Shown here: one piece after another, positions 16,625 through 26,223 of the stretch
Position numbering within the stretch: the first letter of the stretch is position 1
Layout: every line of letters begins with the position of its first letter
DNA from: Acholeplasmataceae bacterium
Lineage (GTDB): Bacteria; Bacillota_I; Bacilli_A; ML615J-28; CAG-313
Direction of reading: 5' to 3'
NCBI GenBank assembly: GCA_012838545.1
Contig: DUPC01000031.1
Span: forward strand, 1-34,147
DNA length: 34,147 bases
The notes under the pieces: model-generated
What the model was told of the DNA's origin: nothing
What the model saw: the letters and a program-made list of their open reading frames with translations, nothing else
The model's database searches: none
Made by a program: the position numbers and the translations under genes

Positions 16625-17995
16625 TTATTTGCCCAAACAAAACTTGGAGAACAACTCATTGAGAAGCCGATCGGTACGCAATTCACCGATGATTTCGCCT
16701 AAAGAATTCCAGGCAGCTTGAATATATATATCCACAATGTCGATATAAACATCTTCTGCAATCGCTTTTAACGCTTCGTCCAAATTGTTTATAGCTTCGT
16801 TGATTTTCGCGAGTTGACGGGTGTTGCTTATATATGAAACATTAGTTTCGTTGACATCTCGAATCATTACGTATATTTTTATTGCCTCTTCCAACTTTTT
16901 AATATCTTGTTGATTGGTTGCGGAAATTACAATCGAATCGGAAAATTTTTCCGGATCAACCACAAGCGGAAGGTCACTTTTGTTGATTACTTTAAGATGT
17001 TGGCGGTTTTTGACTAATTCAAGTAAATCGTAGTCCATTTTTTCCAGCGGAGCGCTGCCGTCCAAAATCAAAAGAATCAACTCGGCTTCATCAATTTTGC
17101 TTTGGCTTTTGGAAATGCCAATTTTTTCGACTTCGTCGACAGCTTCCCTAATCCCCGCGGTATCAATCAAGTTCAGCATAATGCTTCCAAGAATCAGTTT
17201 TCCTTCCACGATGTCTCTGGTGGTTCCGGGAATCGGCGTTACAATAGCTTTGTCTTCTCTTAACAAGGCATTTAGCAGACTGCTTTTGCCGACATTCGGC
17301 CGGCCGATTATTACGGTTTTTATTCCTTCTTTCAATTTCTTGGCATCGCTTGAATAAGAAAGAATGGTTTTCAATTGATTATATATATCTTTGATTTGGG
17401 GTTTGATTACCGAATTGGTCAATTCTTCCACGTCGTCATATTCGGGATAGTCGATGTTTACCGCAATCGTAGCGATAATATTTAAAAGCTTAACTCGCAA
17501 ATCGTCGATTGTGGCTTTTATGTCCCCCCGAAGACCATAATTGGCAAGCCGAAGGGCGGCCTTGCTTTCTGCATCAATCACATCCATAACGGCTTCCGCT
17601 TTCGTTAAATCGATGCGTCCGTTTAAAAAAGCGCGTTTCGTAAATTCACCCGGCTCTGCAATCCTTGCCCCCTGAAGGGCCAACAGTTCAAATATCTGAT
17701 TGGTTACAAAAATTCCGCCATGACAATTAATTTCCACAATATCTTCTTTTGTGTAAGTTTTGGGTGCCCGATACACCATCACCAAGACTTCGTCGATTAC
17801 TTCATTCGATTGCGGGTCGACGATGTGACCGTAATGAATGGTGTGACTCGGTACCCGGCGCAAATCCTTCTTGCCTTTGAAAACTTTTGACGCAATTTGG
17901 ATTGCTGCGCTACCGCTCATCCTGACAATCGATATGGCCCCTTTGCCCAATGCCGTGGATATTCCTAAAATAGTATCGTTCATCGTTTCTTTCAT
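16625..17995 (-). CDS. mnmE: tRNA modification GTPase MnmE (TrmE)
   Basis: DTILGISTALGKGAISIVRMSG, G1 GRPNVGKSSLLNALL, DTAGIRE, C-terminal FCLGK. Confidence 0.97.
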   Translation of the reverse strand: MKETMNDTILGISTALGKGAISIVRMSGSAAIQIASKVFKGKKDLRRVPSHTIHYGHIVDPQSNEVIDEVLVMVYRAPKTYTKEDIVEINCHGGIFVTNQIFELLALQGARIAEPGEFTKRAFLNGRIDLTKAEAVMDVIDAESKAALRLANYGLRGDIKATIDDLRVKLLNIIATIAVNIDYPEYDDVEELTNSVIKPQIKDIYNQLKTILSYSSDAKKLKEGIKTVIIGRPNVGKSSLLNALLREDKAIVTPIPGTTRDIVEGKLILGSIMLNLIDTAGIREAVDEVEKIGISKSQSKIDEAELILLILDGSAPLEKMDYDLLELVKNRQHLKVINKSDLPLVVDPEKFSDSIVISATNQQDIKKLEEAIKIYVMIRDVNETNVSYISNTRQLAKINEAINNLDEALKAIAEDVYIDIVDIYIQAAWNSLGEIIGELRTDRLLNELFSKFCLGK

Positions 17996-19212
17996 TCTCC
18001 GCTCACTTTTTCTAAGAAGTTTTCTTCATCCATTTTTTCGATTCTTTCAAACCGTTTGATAATCTTATCGTTGGTTGTACTTAATTTGTCGGATTCGTCT
18101 TTGGCTTTTTCAATCGCTTTTCTAACTTGGCCCCAACGTTCGGTGTAACGTTCAAATTCTTTGCTTAGTTTGCGCAATTCTTCAATTATCAAATTGGTGT
18201 TTTGACGGCGTTTATAATCCAATAAGGCAACTTGAATTACCTTAAGCGTAGCTATTAAAGTCGTTGGCGACGTCAAAGCAACATGTTTTTTCTCGGCATA
18301 CGTTACCAATTCCTGTTGATTAGCCAAAATATAATAGTAAACCGCTTCGGACGGAATAAACATTAAAGCGTTACCTATGGTTTCGCCGGGAATAATGTAC
18401 TTTCGGGAAATATCGTCGATATGTTTTTTGACATCGACTTTGAAGTGCGTTTCATAATTCTTTTTATCTGCTGGGGTTATATCAGGTTCATTCATCTTTT
18501 GATAGTTTTCCAAAGGGAATTTTGAATCAATTGCTATATGCCCTTTGTTTTCCGGAGTAAAGATGATAGCATCCACTCTGAAGCCGTTTGTCATTTGGTA
18601 CTGCGTTTGGTATATATCTCCGCTTACCCCAAAGACATTTTCCAAAATAGCGTTCAATTGGAATTCGCCAAAACTTCCGCGTTTGGTCTTGTCCTGTAAA
18701 ATGTCTTGTAGTTGAATAATGTCTTTGGATAATGCTTCAATATTAGTTTGCGCCTGATCAATGACGGCTAATCGTTCCATTACATTGGAAAATGTTGCCG
18801 TTGTTTGTTCAAAACCCGATGCCAAGCGGTTTTCAACGCTCGCGTTTATTTTAGCAAGCTCATCGGAAACAGTTTTTAACATTTGCACCTCGACTTGGCT
18901 AAACTTGTTTTGGATTTCGTATAATTCTTTGGTGGCGTTCGATAAAGTTTGCGCATTCTTTTCCGACAAGTTTTCAAACCTTTGGTCGATAACGGAACGG
19001 GTTTGTTCCAATTGTTGGGTAATATGTTCGTTTGTTTTATGCATGATCTCAAACTGATTTTTATAAAGCGCGCTTTCAATCATGTTTTCAAATTCTTCGG
19101 TTTCTTGGGTTTTGTTTGTCCTAGCTTTTTTTAACAAAAACAAAAGGATAAAAACATTCATTAATAATACTATCCCCAAAATAATGGAAATCATTATTTC
19201 CGGTAAGCTCAT
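17992..19212 (-). CDS. rmuC: DNA recombination protein RmuC family
   Basis: N-terminal TM, coiled coil, RGSFGEFQLNAILENVFG, IAIDSKFPLENYQ, SPTTLIATLKVIQVAL. Confidence 0.93.
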   Translation of the reverse strand: MSLPEIMISIILGIVLLMNVFILLFLLKKARTNKTQETEEFENMIESALYKNQFEIMHKTNEHITQQLEQTRSVIDQRFENLSEKNAQTLSNATKELYEIQNKFSQVEVQMLKTVSDELAKINASVENRLASGFEQTTATFSNVMERLAVIDQAQTNIEALSKDIIQLQDILQDKTKRGSFGEFQLNAILENVFGVSGDIYQTQYQMTNGFRVDAIIFTPENKGHIAIDSKFPLENYQKMNEPDITPADKKNYETHFKVDVKKHIDDISRKYIIPGETIGNALMFIPSEAVYYYILANQQELVTYAEKKHVALTSPTTLIATLKVIQVALLDYKRRQNTNLIIEELRKLSKEFERYTERWGQVRKAIEKAKDESDKLSTTNDKIIKRFERIEKMDEENFLEKVSGE

Positions 19213-19429
19213 ATATCTTACCTCCTTTGTGTTTCTTTAATTATATCACAAGATAGCGCTTTGAATAATATTTTTAACACCTTTAAAAATGGAAACACTT
19301 TCACTCTTTAATCAATGGCGCAACCATATTGCCTATGTTATAATTGCTTTTGAAGTCCGAACTAACCCTCGCTCATCTTTTGCTTGGTCTTTTTGGTCTT
19401 CATCCCTAATTATTTTATTTCTCGTTTCT

Positions 19430-19468
19430 TTTTCAAAAAGAGAGGGCTTGATTCCCTCTCTTTCTTTT
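19430..19468 (-). terminator. Rho-independent terminator of rpmH-rnpA-yidC-jag operon
   Basis: Minus strand AAAGAGAGGG-AATCAAG-CCCTCTCTTTTT hairpin just after jag stop. Confidence 0.75.
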
Positions 19469-19469
19469 T

Positions 19470-20093
19470 TTATTTTTTTACCCTTGGTTCGATAATCAAA
19501 TAACGTTCCGGCTCTTCGCCTTCGGAATGCGTCGTGACATCGCGCCATTCAGATAACTTGTTGTGGACGACTTTGCGTTCATAGGCATTCATATAATGAA
19601 GTTTAACCGGAATTTTGGTTTTTGCAACGTCTCTGGCAATTCGCGTGGCCATGCGTTCAAGCTTTTCGTCGCGTTTTTTTCGGTACTCACCGACATCGAC
19701 TTTTACAACAAAACCGGTTTCTTGGTCGCGATCAAAATATTGATTGACAATCAACGAAGCTAATAATTGAAACGCGCTTAATGTTTTGGCTCCTCTGCCG
19801 ATTAAAATGTTGTTTGCTCCGTCGGTTGATACGCTGTACTCAACGACATTGTCGCGCATCTTGCGTTCCACATAGCCCATAATATTGGCGTTTTGTAAAA
19901 AGTTTTCCAAGTAGTCTTTGGCTTTTTTGATTGGATTGGCACCAACCATGACATGAACTTGAATTTCCTCACGGGATACTTCTTCCGGCGTCAATACATC
20001 GAAATACAAATCTTCTTTAGCGATTCCCAATTCCTTGACAGCTAATTCTTCAACTTCTTGCAGACTGTGTCCAACATATATTCTTTCTTTCAC
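19470..20093 (-). CDS. jag: Jag/KhpB (KH and R3H domain RNA-binding protein), GTG start
   Basis: Jag-N-like VGHSLQEVEELAVKELGI, KH-like region, R3H-like MNAYERKVVHNKLS; follows yidC. Confidence 0.9.
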   Translation of the reverse strand: MKERIYVGHSLQEVEELAVKELGIAKEDLYFDVLTPEEVSREEIQVHVMVGANPIKKAKDYLENFLQNANIMGYVERKMRDNVVEYSVSTDGANNILIGRGAKTLSAFQLLASLIVNQYFDRDQETGFVVKVDVGEYRKKRDEKLERMATRIARDVAKTKIPVKLHYMNAYERKVVHNKLSEWRDVTTHSEGEEPERYLIIEPRVKK

Positions 20094-20104
20094 TTCTCCA
20101 CCTC

Positions 20105-21619
20105 TTACTTCGCGTGTATATTTCTTAAACGTTCCAGCCGTTCTGCGCTGCGTTTTTGGCCGACATAAGATTGGAACATTGTATATATGTTACCAATCAA
20201 CCAATAAAAACCTAAACCGGCTGCGCTGCTTAAAACAAACATACCCATCATGAGCGTCATGAAATACATCATGTATTTCATGGTTTTTTGGGTTTCGTTT
20301 TGTTGTGCAGCCGCTTGACGGCGATAAGCAGGTATATTGGCTTGCGATTCTTCTTGAAGTTTCTTTTGTTTTCTTTGCAAAATGAATTGGCTTAACATTT
20401 GCGTTCCGACAACCAAAACAGCAAGAACAATTACACCCCACATTTGCAGTGAATCGCCTTGGGTGCGGTCTTTAAACAAATCGATTCCAAAAATCTTGGT
20501 ATTCAAACCTTCAACCCAGTTTGCGGTTCCGCTGACTTCGCCATTAGTGTAAGGCAAACGGGAAATCGCCCGGAATATACTCATAAAGATTGGGAATTGC
20601 AAGAATGGCAACAAACAGCCTCCGATGCCTACTTTATATTTCCGATAGATTGCCGCCATTTCCATTTGTTTGGCTTTTTGCGATTCGGGATCGCTTCTTT
20701 TTTCATATTTAGCTTCCAATTTAGCGAGTTCAGGTTGCATCAATTGCATTTTTAAACTCATATCGTTGGTTCTGGCATATATCGGCCAACCGAGCGTACG
20801 AACCAACAAAGTAGTCAAAATCAAACCGATGACATAATAACCGCCAAGCAATTTGGATAATGTCATTAAAATCCAGCCTACCGGGAACGTAAAGAAATTG
20901 TTAAACAAATGTCCCCAGAAACCATTTCCAAAACCATAGAATTGAATTGGCGCGGGTTGCAAACGATAGCGATCTGTTTGGATGGTGTAAAAATATACTA
21001 CTTCGTAAACATCTTGAGTTGCTTCAAATTCCGCTTCATCAACGGATTGAACGGTAGCTCCGGTACAGCTCGAACCGCTCCGGCGAACTAGCCCCAGCTT
21101 TTTTGCTTCGGTCGTCGTTTCCAATTTGGCCAAATATTTGACTTTGGCTTTATCGATTAATTCTTTTTGATAATCTTCCAATGAGCCTGCTTCAATATAA
21201 TCGTTTATTTGATCAATTGCGCTTTCCTTGGCCGCTTGGAGTTGGCCGCTTTTTACCTCTTGTTTGAATTCTTCTTTATCCGGAACCCGAACGGTAAGGC
21301 TTAACTCTAGTGCAAGCTCGTCAAGTTGCGTCAAAGCATTGTCCAAAAACCCGTCAGGATCAGTGATAGCTTCGTTTGCGAGGATAGCGGTTATCTTGGC
21401 GTAAACACTTGTTTTCGCTTCGTCGTTTTCTTCCGGAACTATTAGATAAGTTCGCAAAAGGGTGCGCGTTTTCTCTATTTGGGTATTTTGGATTTTCGTT
21501 TCTAAATCCTTATAAGTGGTTACCTCTTGCTTTCCACAACTCACCAGGAAAAATACGAAAAAGCCCAAAACAATTGTTATCATTGCATAACGAATCATTT
21601 TACTTCTTTTTGTACTCAT
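20105..21619 (-). CDS. yidC: Membrane protein insertase YidC/OxaA1 with long N-terminal lipoprotein-type ectodomain
   Basis: LVSCGKQ lipobox; GGYYVIGLILTTLLVRTLGWPIYARTNDMSLKMQLMQPEL, GGCLLPFLQFPIFMSIFRAI. Confidence 0.93.
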   Translation of the reverse strand: MSTKRSKMIRYAMITIVLGFFVFFLVSCGKQEVTTYKDLETKIQNTQIEKTRTLLRTYLIVPEENDEAKTSVYAKITAILANEAITDPDGFLDNALTQLDELALELSLTVRVPDKEEFKQEVKSGQLQAAKESAIDQINDYIEAGSLEDYQKELIDKAKVKYLAKLETTTEAKKLGLVRRSGSSCTGATVQSVDEAEFEATQDVYEVVYFYTIQTDRYRLQPAPIQFYGFGNGFWGHLFNNFFTFPVGWILMTLSKLLGGYYVIGLILTTLLVRTLGWPIYARTNDMSLKMQLMQPELAKLEAKYEKRSDPESQKAKQMEMAAIYRKYKVGIGGCLLPFLQFPIFMSIFRAISRLPYTNGEVSGTANWVEGLNTKIFGIDLFKDRTQGDSLQMWGVIVLAVLVVGTQMLSQFILQRKQKKLQEESQANIPAYRRQAAAQQNETQKTMKYMMYFMTLMMGMFVLSSAAGLGFYWLIGNIYTMFQSYVGQKRSAERLERLRNIHAK

Positions 21620-21967
21620 TTAATTCTCCTCAATATTAATTTTTTGATTGATTTGATTTATCAGCTGGGTTAATTCCTCTTTTAACTGAAGAAACTTTAA
21701 CGTTTTGCTTCCTTCTTTAACAACTATTAATACCGATACATGAGGCAACACGTCCAACAACGGACGCATGATTTCTCTGACAACGCGTTTTGCGTAATTT
21801 CTTTCGACAGCGCTACCGTATTTTTTTCCAACCGAAATGGCATACAGATTGGTTTTTAAATTGTTTTTTTGGTAATACAGTGTAAAACTTGGACTGCTCA
21901 CTCTTTTTCGTCCGCGGACGATTCGGGCAATCTCTTCGTTTCTTTTTAAGCGATAGCGTTTATTCAT
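21620..21967 (-). CDS. rnpA: Ribonuclease P protein component
   Basis: MNKRYRLKRNEEIARIVRGRKRVSSPSFTLYY, YAKRVVREIMR; between rpmH and yidC. Confidence 0.95.
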   Translation of the reverse strand: MNKRYRLKRNEEIARIVRGRKRVSSPSFTLYYQKNNLKTNLYAISVGKKYGSAVERNYAKRVVREIMRPLLDVLPHVSVLIVVKEGSKTLKFLQLKEELTQLINQINQKINIEEN

Positions 21968-22064
21968 TTTTATCCCTCTTTATAAAACAAAAAGACCTCT
22001 TCTAAGTTTTTGGTGACAAGAAGTGGTCTATGTATCGATATTTGGTTGTGTCATAAGTAGAAAA

Positions 22065-22199
22065 TTATGCTGATAAGACTGTGCGACCCTTTAAACGTCT
22101 ACGAGCCAATACCTTTCTTCCTCCGACTGTTGCCATACGAGCACGGAATCCGTGGGTTTTACTGTGTTTTCGTTTGTTAGGTTGATATGTTCTTTTCAT
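22065..22199 (-). CDS. rpmH: 50S ribosomal protein L34 (not in supplied ORF track)
   Basis: Minus strand ORF encodes [53 protein letters not shown] upstream. Confidence 0.98.
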   Translation of the reverse strand: MKRTYQPNKRKHSKTHGFRARMATVGGRKVLARRRLKGRTVLSA

Positions 22200-22229
22200 T
22201 TGAGCACCTCCTATAAACCATGCTTGTAT

Positions 22230-22258
22230 ATTATACATGAATGGGTGGTCTTTGTCAA
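22230..22258 (-). promoter_or_regulatory. Consensus sigma-70 promoter of rpmH operon (TTGACA-17-TATAAT)
   Basis: -35 22253-22258, -10 22230-22235. Confidence 0.9.
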
Positions 22259-22363
22259 CGAATTGATTACTTTTTTATTTTTGCCCGCCTTTGGGTTCGC
22301 ATTTTTATTATTATTTCCCAAAAACAATCTGTTAAACTGCAAAAAAATTAATAAACCACTTTT

Positions 22364-23374
22364 TTAATATGTTTTTATCTTTTGATAGTCAACCCATGCT
22401 TTGGTTATGATTTCTTGGTTGTCGCTTCCCAAAACTTTTGCGATAACGTAAATTTTGGAGATATTATATATTTTGTTGATTTCGACATAATTGGTCGAAG
22501 GCATAATAGTTGATTGATTGACGCATCCGTAATAGGAGTCGATTAAAAGATAATCGCTGAAATATTCTTCGGTATCAGTCGGATGGTTTGCCACTTGGGC
22601 ATAGATTTCGACAATCATGTGCTTCATGGAAATACCATCGATTGATTTTGCGGTCAAATAAGTGCGGATTCTATCGCTTGTTTCGCCGCTAACGCGTCTT
22701 TCGATTCGTAAATCGAACAATTCGCCTTCATTAACCAAATAACCTTTTTTGCCTGCGGTTTCGTTGTCGATCAAACGTTCCTCAAAAGAATCAAATTCAA
22801 TATTATCCAAATCTAACGCTTCTACCTGATAGGTAAAGTTTTTAAAATCGGATTTGCCGGTTTCATTGTTTCGGATTTCATAATAAATACTTACATACAG
22901 TTTTATGGGTTTATTGTCTAATTTACTGTATTCTTCGGTTTTTTCGTCGTAATCGTTGCTGGTTTTGCCTAGATTGGACCAAGAAGCAAAACTCGCCGAA
23001 GTATTGCTCCAGGTACTCGCTTTGCCTTCTTTATATAATAGGTTGCCTTCGGCTGTAACAGCGGTCAAAAATCCGTGTACGTTAACAACCATGGCGCTCG
23101 AATCTTTTTTCGTTAAATACATAAATACATCCCAAAAGGAGTGTTCTTTGTTTTTGTCGGCATCATCCGTACTCGGAATATACCTCTTTTCGCGTTTTTT
23201 TAGGGTAACCATTAAATTTTCGTCATAGGGGGTTGTGGCGTAGTCTTGATAATTGGCATCGATTGCAGGTTGAAACAAAACGTTCAATAACACAATTAGC
23301 GTTGCCAATGCAACCGTGTACACTACTAAAACCAAAACTTTTACTTTTACGCTCAATTGCGAAAATTTATGCAT
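22364..23374 (-). CDS. Unknown membrane-anchored protein between rpmH and dnaA
   Basis: 336 aa ORF; single N-terminal TM (VKVLVLVVYTVALATLIVLLNVLF) and long ectodomain; SD GAGGTGAAG upstream. Confidence 0.75.
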   Translation of the reverse strand: MHKFSQLSVKVKVLVLVVYTVALATLIVLLNVLFQPAIDANYQDYATTPYDENLMVTLKKREKRYIPSTDDADKNKEHSFWDVFMYLTKKDSSAMVVNVHGFLTAVTAEGNLLYKEGKASTWSNTSASFASWSNLGKTSNDYDEKTEEYSKLDNKPIKLYVSIYYEIRNNETGKSDFKNFTYQVEALDLDNIEFDSFEERLIDNETAGKKGYLVNEGELFDLRIERRVSGETSDRIRTYLTAKSIDGISMKHMIVEIYAQVANHPTDTEEYFSDYLLIDSYYGCVNQSTIMPSTNYVEINKIYNISKIYVIAKVLGSDNQEIITKAWVDYQKIKTY

Positions 23375-23439
23375 AATTCTTCACCTCAATATTGAAATTA
23401 TACCATAACAGCCCTTTGTTTGCAAGCAATCCATGATAT

Positions 23440-23510
23440 AAAGTTTTCCACATTATCAACATGAGGAAAACAATTGGGAAAACTCTCCCTAGTTTTCCAC
23501 AGGAAAACTT
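23440..23510 (+). other. Putative oriC DnaA-box cluster upstream of dnaA
   Basis: TTTTCCACA at 23444-23452, TTATCAACA at 23453-23461, TTTTCCACA at 23493-23501. Confidence 0.75.
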
Positions 23511-23586
23511 TTTAAAAAATGTTTATTAATGTTTTAGCCAATTTTTTTGTCATTTTGTGATATATTATTAGGAAAGAGGTGATATT

Positions 23587-24972
23587 ATGGACAACGCTCA
23601 TCAGCTTTGGCTTGACGTAAAATCTAGGCTGCAAAACGCAGAACACCTTATCGGAAAAACCGAATACGAAGAATTGATACAACCCATCGATACGATTCAC
23701 AAGGTTTCCGGAGGTTATATTTATCTTGTAGTATCTTCCATGTTGGAAAAATATCGCCTAGAGAAGTTTTATTTGGAAAAAATGAATCAGGTTTTGGTAA
23801 CTATCACCAATGAGGTTGTCAAATTCAAAATAATGACCGCAGAAGCTGCCGAAAAAGAAAAAGAAAGCAAAATCGATGAACCTTTTCAGGTGGCGGATAC
23901 GGTTAACAAACGCGTTTTGCGTCCTGAATATACTTTCGACAACTTTGTTACCGGCGAATCCAATCGGTTTGCTTTCCTGACTGCAATGAAAGTCGCGGAA
24001 TCCCCTCACGTTACGGTTAACCCGCTGTATATTTTTGGGGAAGTAGGGCTAGGAAAAACCCATCTTATGACCGCAATCGGTCACTTCGTGCTTGACAACA
24101 ACATCAACGCCAATGTGGTTTATACGACCGCCCAACAGTTTGCGGAGGATTATTTTACCGCTACCACAGCCAAAAAACCAGTAGCGATCGAAAATTTCTA
24201 CCAACATTATCGCGAAGCTGAGTTGTTATTGGTCGATGATGTCCAATTTTTGTCTGGAAAAACCAAAACCCAAGAGGAATTTTTTAAGGTTTTTGAATAT
24301 TTGTTCGAAAACAACCGCCAAATCGTCTTAACTTCCGATCGACCAGCTTCCGAACTTGAAAATATTATGGCCAGATTGAAATCGCGATTTAGCTGGGGCG
24401 TTCTTGTCGATATCAAAAAACCAGATTTAAATCTGCGAAAATCCATTCTGAAACGCAAACTTCCTTTTTTAATTAAGGATTATTCCGAGTTTCCGGAAGA
24501 CGTTATCGAATACATTGCGCTACATTTTGACGACAACGTCCGGGATTTGGAAGGTGCGCTTCGCCGTTTTATCTATTATTGCGTCTCTTTGAATGTTGAT
24601 TTTTCCATCGAAAATGCCCAAGTGGCGCTTGATGCGATAATCTCGCGAGACAAGACAAGCGTTCAACCGGACTATAACGATGTAATCGAACAGGTGAAAA
24701 CTTCTGTTGCGCGTTACTTCAATGTTTCTATGCGCGACCTGGCGTCACAATCAAGACGGAAAGACTTGGTTTATCCGCGTCAAATTGCTATTTACATAAT
24801 AAGGACGCTTTTCGACGTCCCTTTAAAGAAAGTCGGAGAGTTCTTTGGCGGACGCGATCACGCGACAGTGGCGCATGCGGAAAAAAAGATAGCTTCACTG
24901 ATTGAATCCGATTGGGCTGTGAAGCAAGATGTTGAGAATTTATCCAAAAAGTTTAAAGAAGAGACTACTTAA
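23587..24972 (+). CDS. dnaA: Chromosomal replication initiator protein DnaA
   Basis: YTFDNFVTGESNRFA, Walker A GEVGLGKTHL, VDDVQFL, domain IV HTH GGRDHATVAHAEKKI. Confidence 0.98.
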   Translation: MDNAHQLWLDVKSRLQNAEHLIGKTEYEELIQPIDTIHKVSGGYIYLVVSSMLEKYRLEKFYLEKMNQVLVTITNEVVKFKIMTAEAAEKEKESKIDEPFQVADTVNKRVLRPEYTFDNFVTGESNRFAFLTAMKVAESPHVTVNPLYIFGEVGLGKTHLMTAIGHFVLDNNINANVVYTTAQQFAEDYFTATTAKKPVAIENFYQHYREAELLLVDDVQFLSGKTKTQEEFFKVFEYLFENNRQIVLTSDRPASELENIMARLKSRFSWGVLVDIKKPDLNLRKSILKRKLPFLIKDYSEFPEDVIEYIALHFDDNVRDLEGALRRFIYYCVSLNVDFSIENAQVALDAIISRDKTSVQPDYNDVIEQVKTSVARYFNVSMRDLASQSRRKDLVYPRQIAIYIIRTLFDVPLKKVGEFFGGRDHATVAHAEKKIASLIESDWAVKQDVENLSKKFKEETT

Positions 24973-24984
24973 TTGCTGAATTTT

Positions 24985-25035
24985 TAAAAAGTTTTCCACA
25001 TTTCCACAGTGTTAATAATAATAAACAAAAAAGAA
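24985..25035 (+). other. Putative second oriC element between dnaA and dnaN (DnaA boxes plus TAATAATAATAA AT-tract)
   Basis: TTTTCCACA at 24992-25000, ATTTCCACA at 25000-25008, followed by GTTAATAATAATAAACAAAAAA. Confidence 0.6.
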
Positions 25036-25057
25036 ATTTAAATAAAGGAGATTGACT

Positions 25058-26182
25058 ATGAAATTTACGATGAATCGAGAGATTCTTTTAGATGCTTTAA
25101 ATCATGTTTCTAAAGGGTTATCTTCCAAAACCCCAATGCCGGTCCTTTCGGGGATCAAAATTGAAGTAAGTCGCGAAAACATAATTTTGACAACGACCAA
25201 CCGCGAAATATCGGTTCAAATTGTTTTAGACACAAGCGAGCAGGTAACCGTATACGAAGAAGGGGACTGCCTTGTGCCCGGTAAATACTTTATTGAGATT
25301 ATCAAAAAAGTCGAAGGGAAGACTGTCGACTTCACCTTATTTGAGGAAAATACCATCAAGATATTATCGGATCGTTCCAATTTTACCTTAATCGCCCTCG
25401 AAAAAACCAATTTCCCAGATGTATCGTTTGAATCGCTGGGAACACCAATCAATATTAAAAGCACTTTATTAAGACAAATTATCAAACAAACCGCTTTTGC
25501 TGCCGGAACATCGGAAGCCAGAGTCGTATTAACCGGCGTTTGTTTTGAATTGAAAGACGACAAACTTGAAGTAGTTGCTACTGACAGCTATCGCTTGTCC
25601 AAGAAAGTCACTCAATTACCGGAAAACCATCAACCTATTCAAATCAATATCCCTAGCAAGGCGCTTGAGGAATTAAATAAAATCCTTGAAAACAAGGACA
25701 CTGATGTCGAATTGTTTATTATAAGCAACAAAGCCTTATTCAAAATTCAAAATATTGCCTTTATGACACGGTTAATTGAAGGGAATTTCCCAGATACAAA
25801 CAGCCTTTTTCCTAATACCCATATTGTCGAAATTGAATTCAACAAAAACGATCTCCTCGCTACAATCGATCGAACGCAAGTTTTCACAGGAAATGACATT
25901 TCGAGCACTATAAAGATGGTTCTCAATCGTGACAAGACAGTGCACGTTTTCTCCAGTTCAAGCGAAATCGGAAGAGTTGTAGATGAAATATACCCTTTAA
26001 AAGTCCAAGGAATTGACCAATTTCAAGTCGCTTTCAGCGCTCGATACTTCTTGGAAGCTTTAAGAGCCTTTGAGTCTCAGGTGGTCAGTATGAAGTTAAC
26101 AGGCGAACTCAAACCATTTACCATAACCGGCCAAAACGACGACAATTTGATTCAATTGATTCTCCCAGTAAGGACATTTTAA
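25058..26182 (+). CDS. dnaN: DNA polymerase III beta sliding clamp
   Basis: MKFTMNREILLDALNHVSKGLSSKTPMPVLSGIKIEV; C-terminal NDDNLIQLILPVRTF. Confidence 0.98.
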   Translation: MKFTMNREILLDALNHVSKGLSSKTPMPVLSGIKIEVSRENIILTTTNREISVQIVLDTSEQVTVYEEGDCLVPGKYFIEIIKKVEGKTVDFTLFEENTIKILSDRSNFTLIALEKTNFPDVSFESLGTPINIKSTLLRQIIKQTAFAAGTSEARVVLTGVCFELKDDKLEVVATDSYRLSKKVTQLPENHQPIQINIPSKALEELNKILENKDTDVELFIISNKALFKIQNIAFMTRLIEGNFPDTNSLFPNTHIVEIEFNKNDLLATIDRTQVFTGNDISSTIKMVLNRDKTVHVFSSSSEIGRVVDEIYPLKVQGIDQFQVAFSARYFLEALRAFESQVVSMKLTGELKPFTITGQNDDNLIQLILPVRTF

Positions 26183-26185
26183 ATA

Positions 26186-26214
26186 AAAAAACCTTGATAT
26201 TTCAAGGTTTTTTG
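26186..26214. terminator. Bidirectional terminator between dnaN and parA-like gene
   Basis: AAAAAACCTTGA-TATT-TCAAGGTTTTTT between convergent genes. Confidence 0.85.
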
Positions 26215-26223
26215 CTTATTTTG

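Noticed and set aside
19289-19495. Plus-strand 68-aa ORF between rmuC and jag
   Set aside because: Spans the terminator hairpin region, no motif, low complexity S/F-rich.
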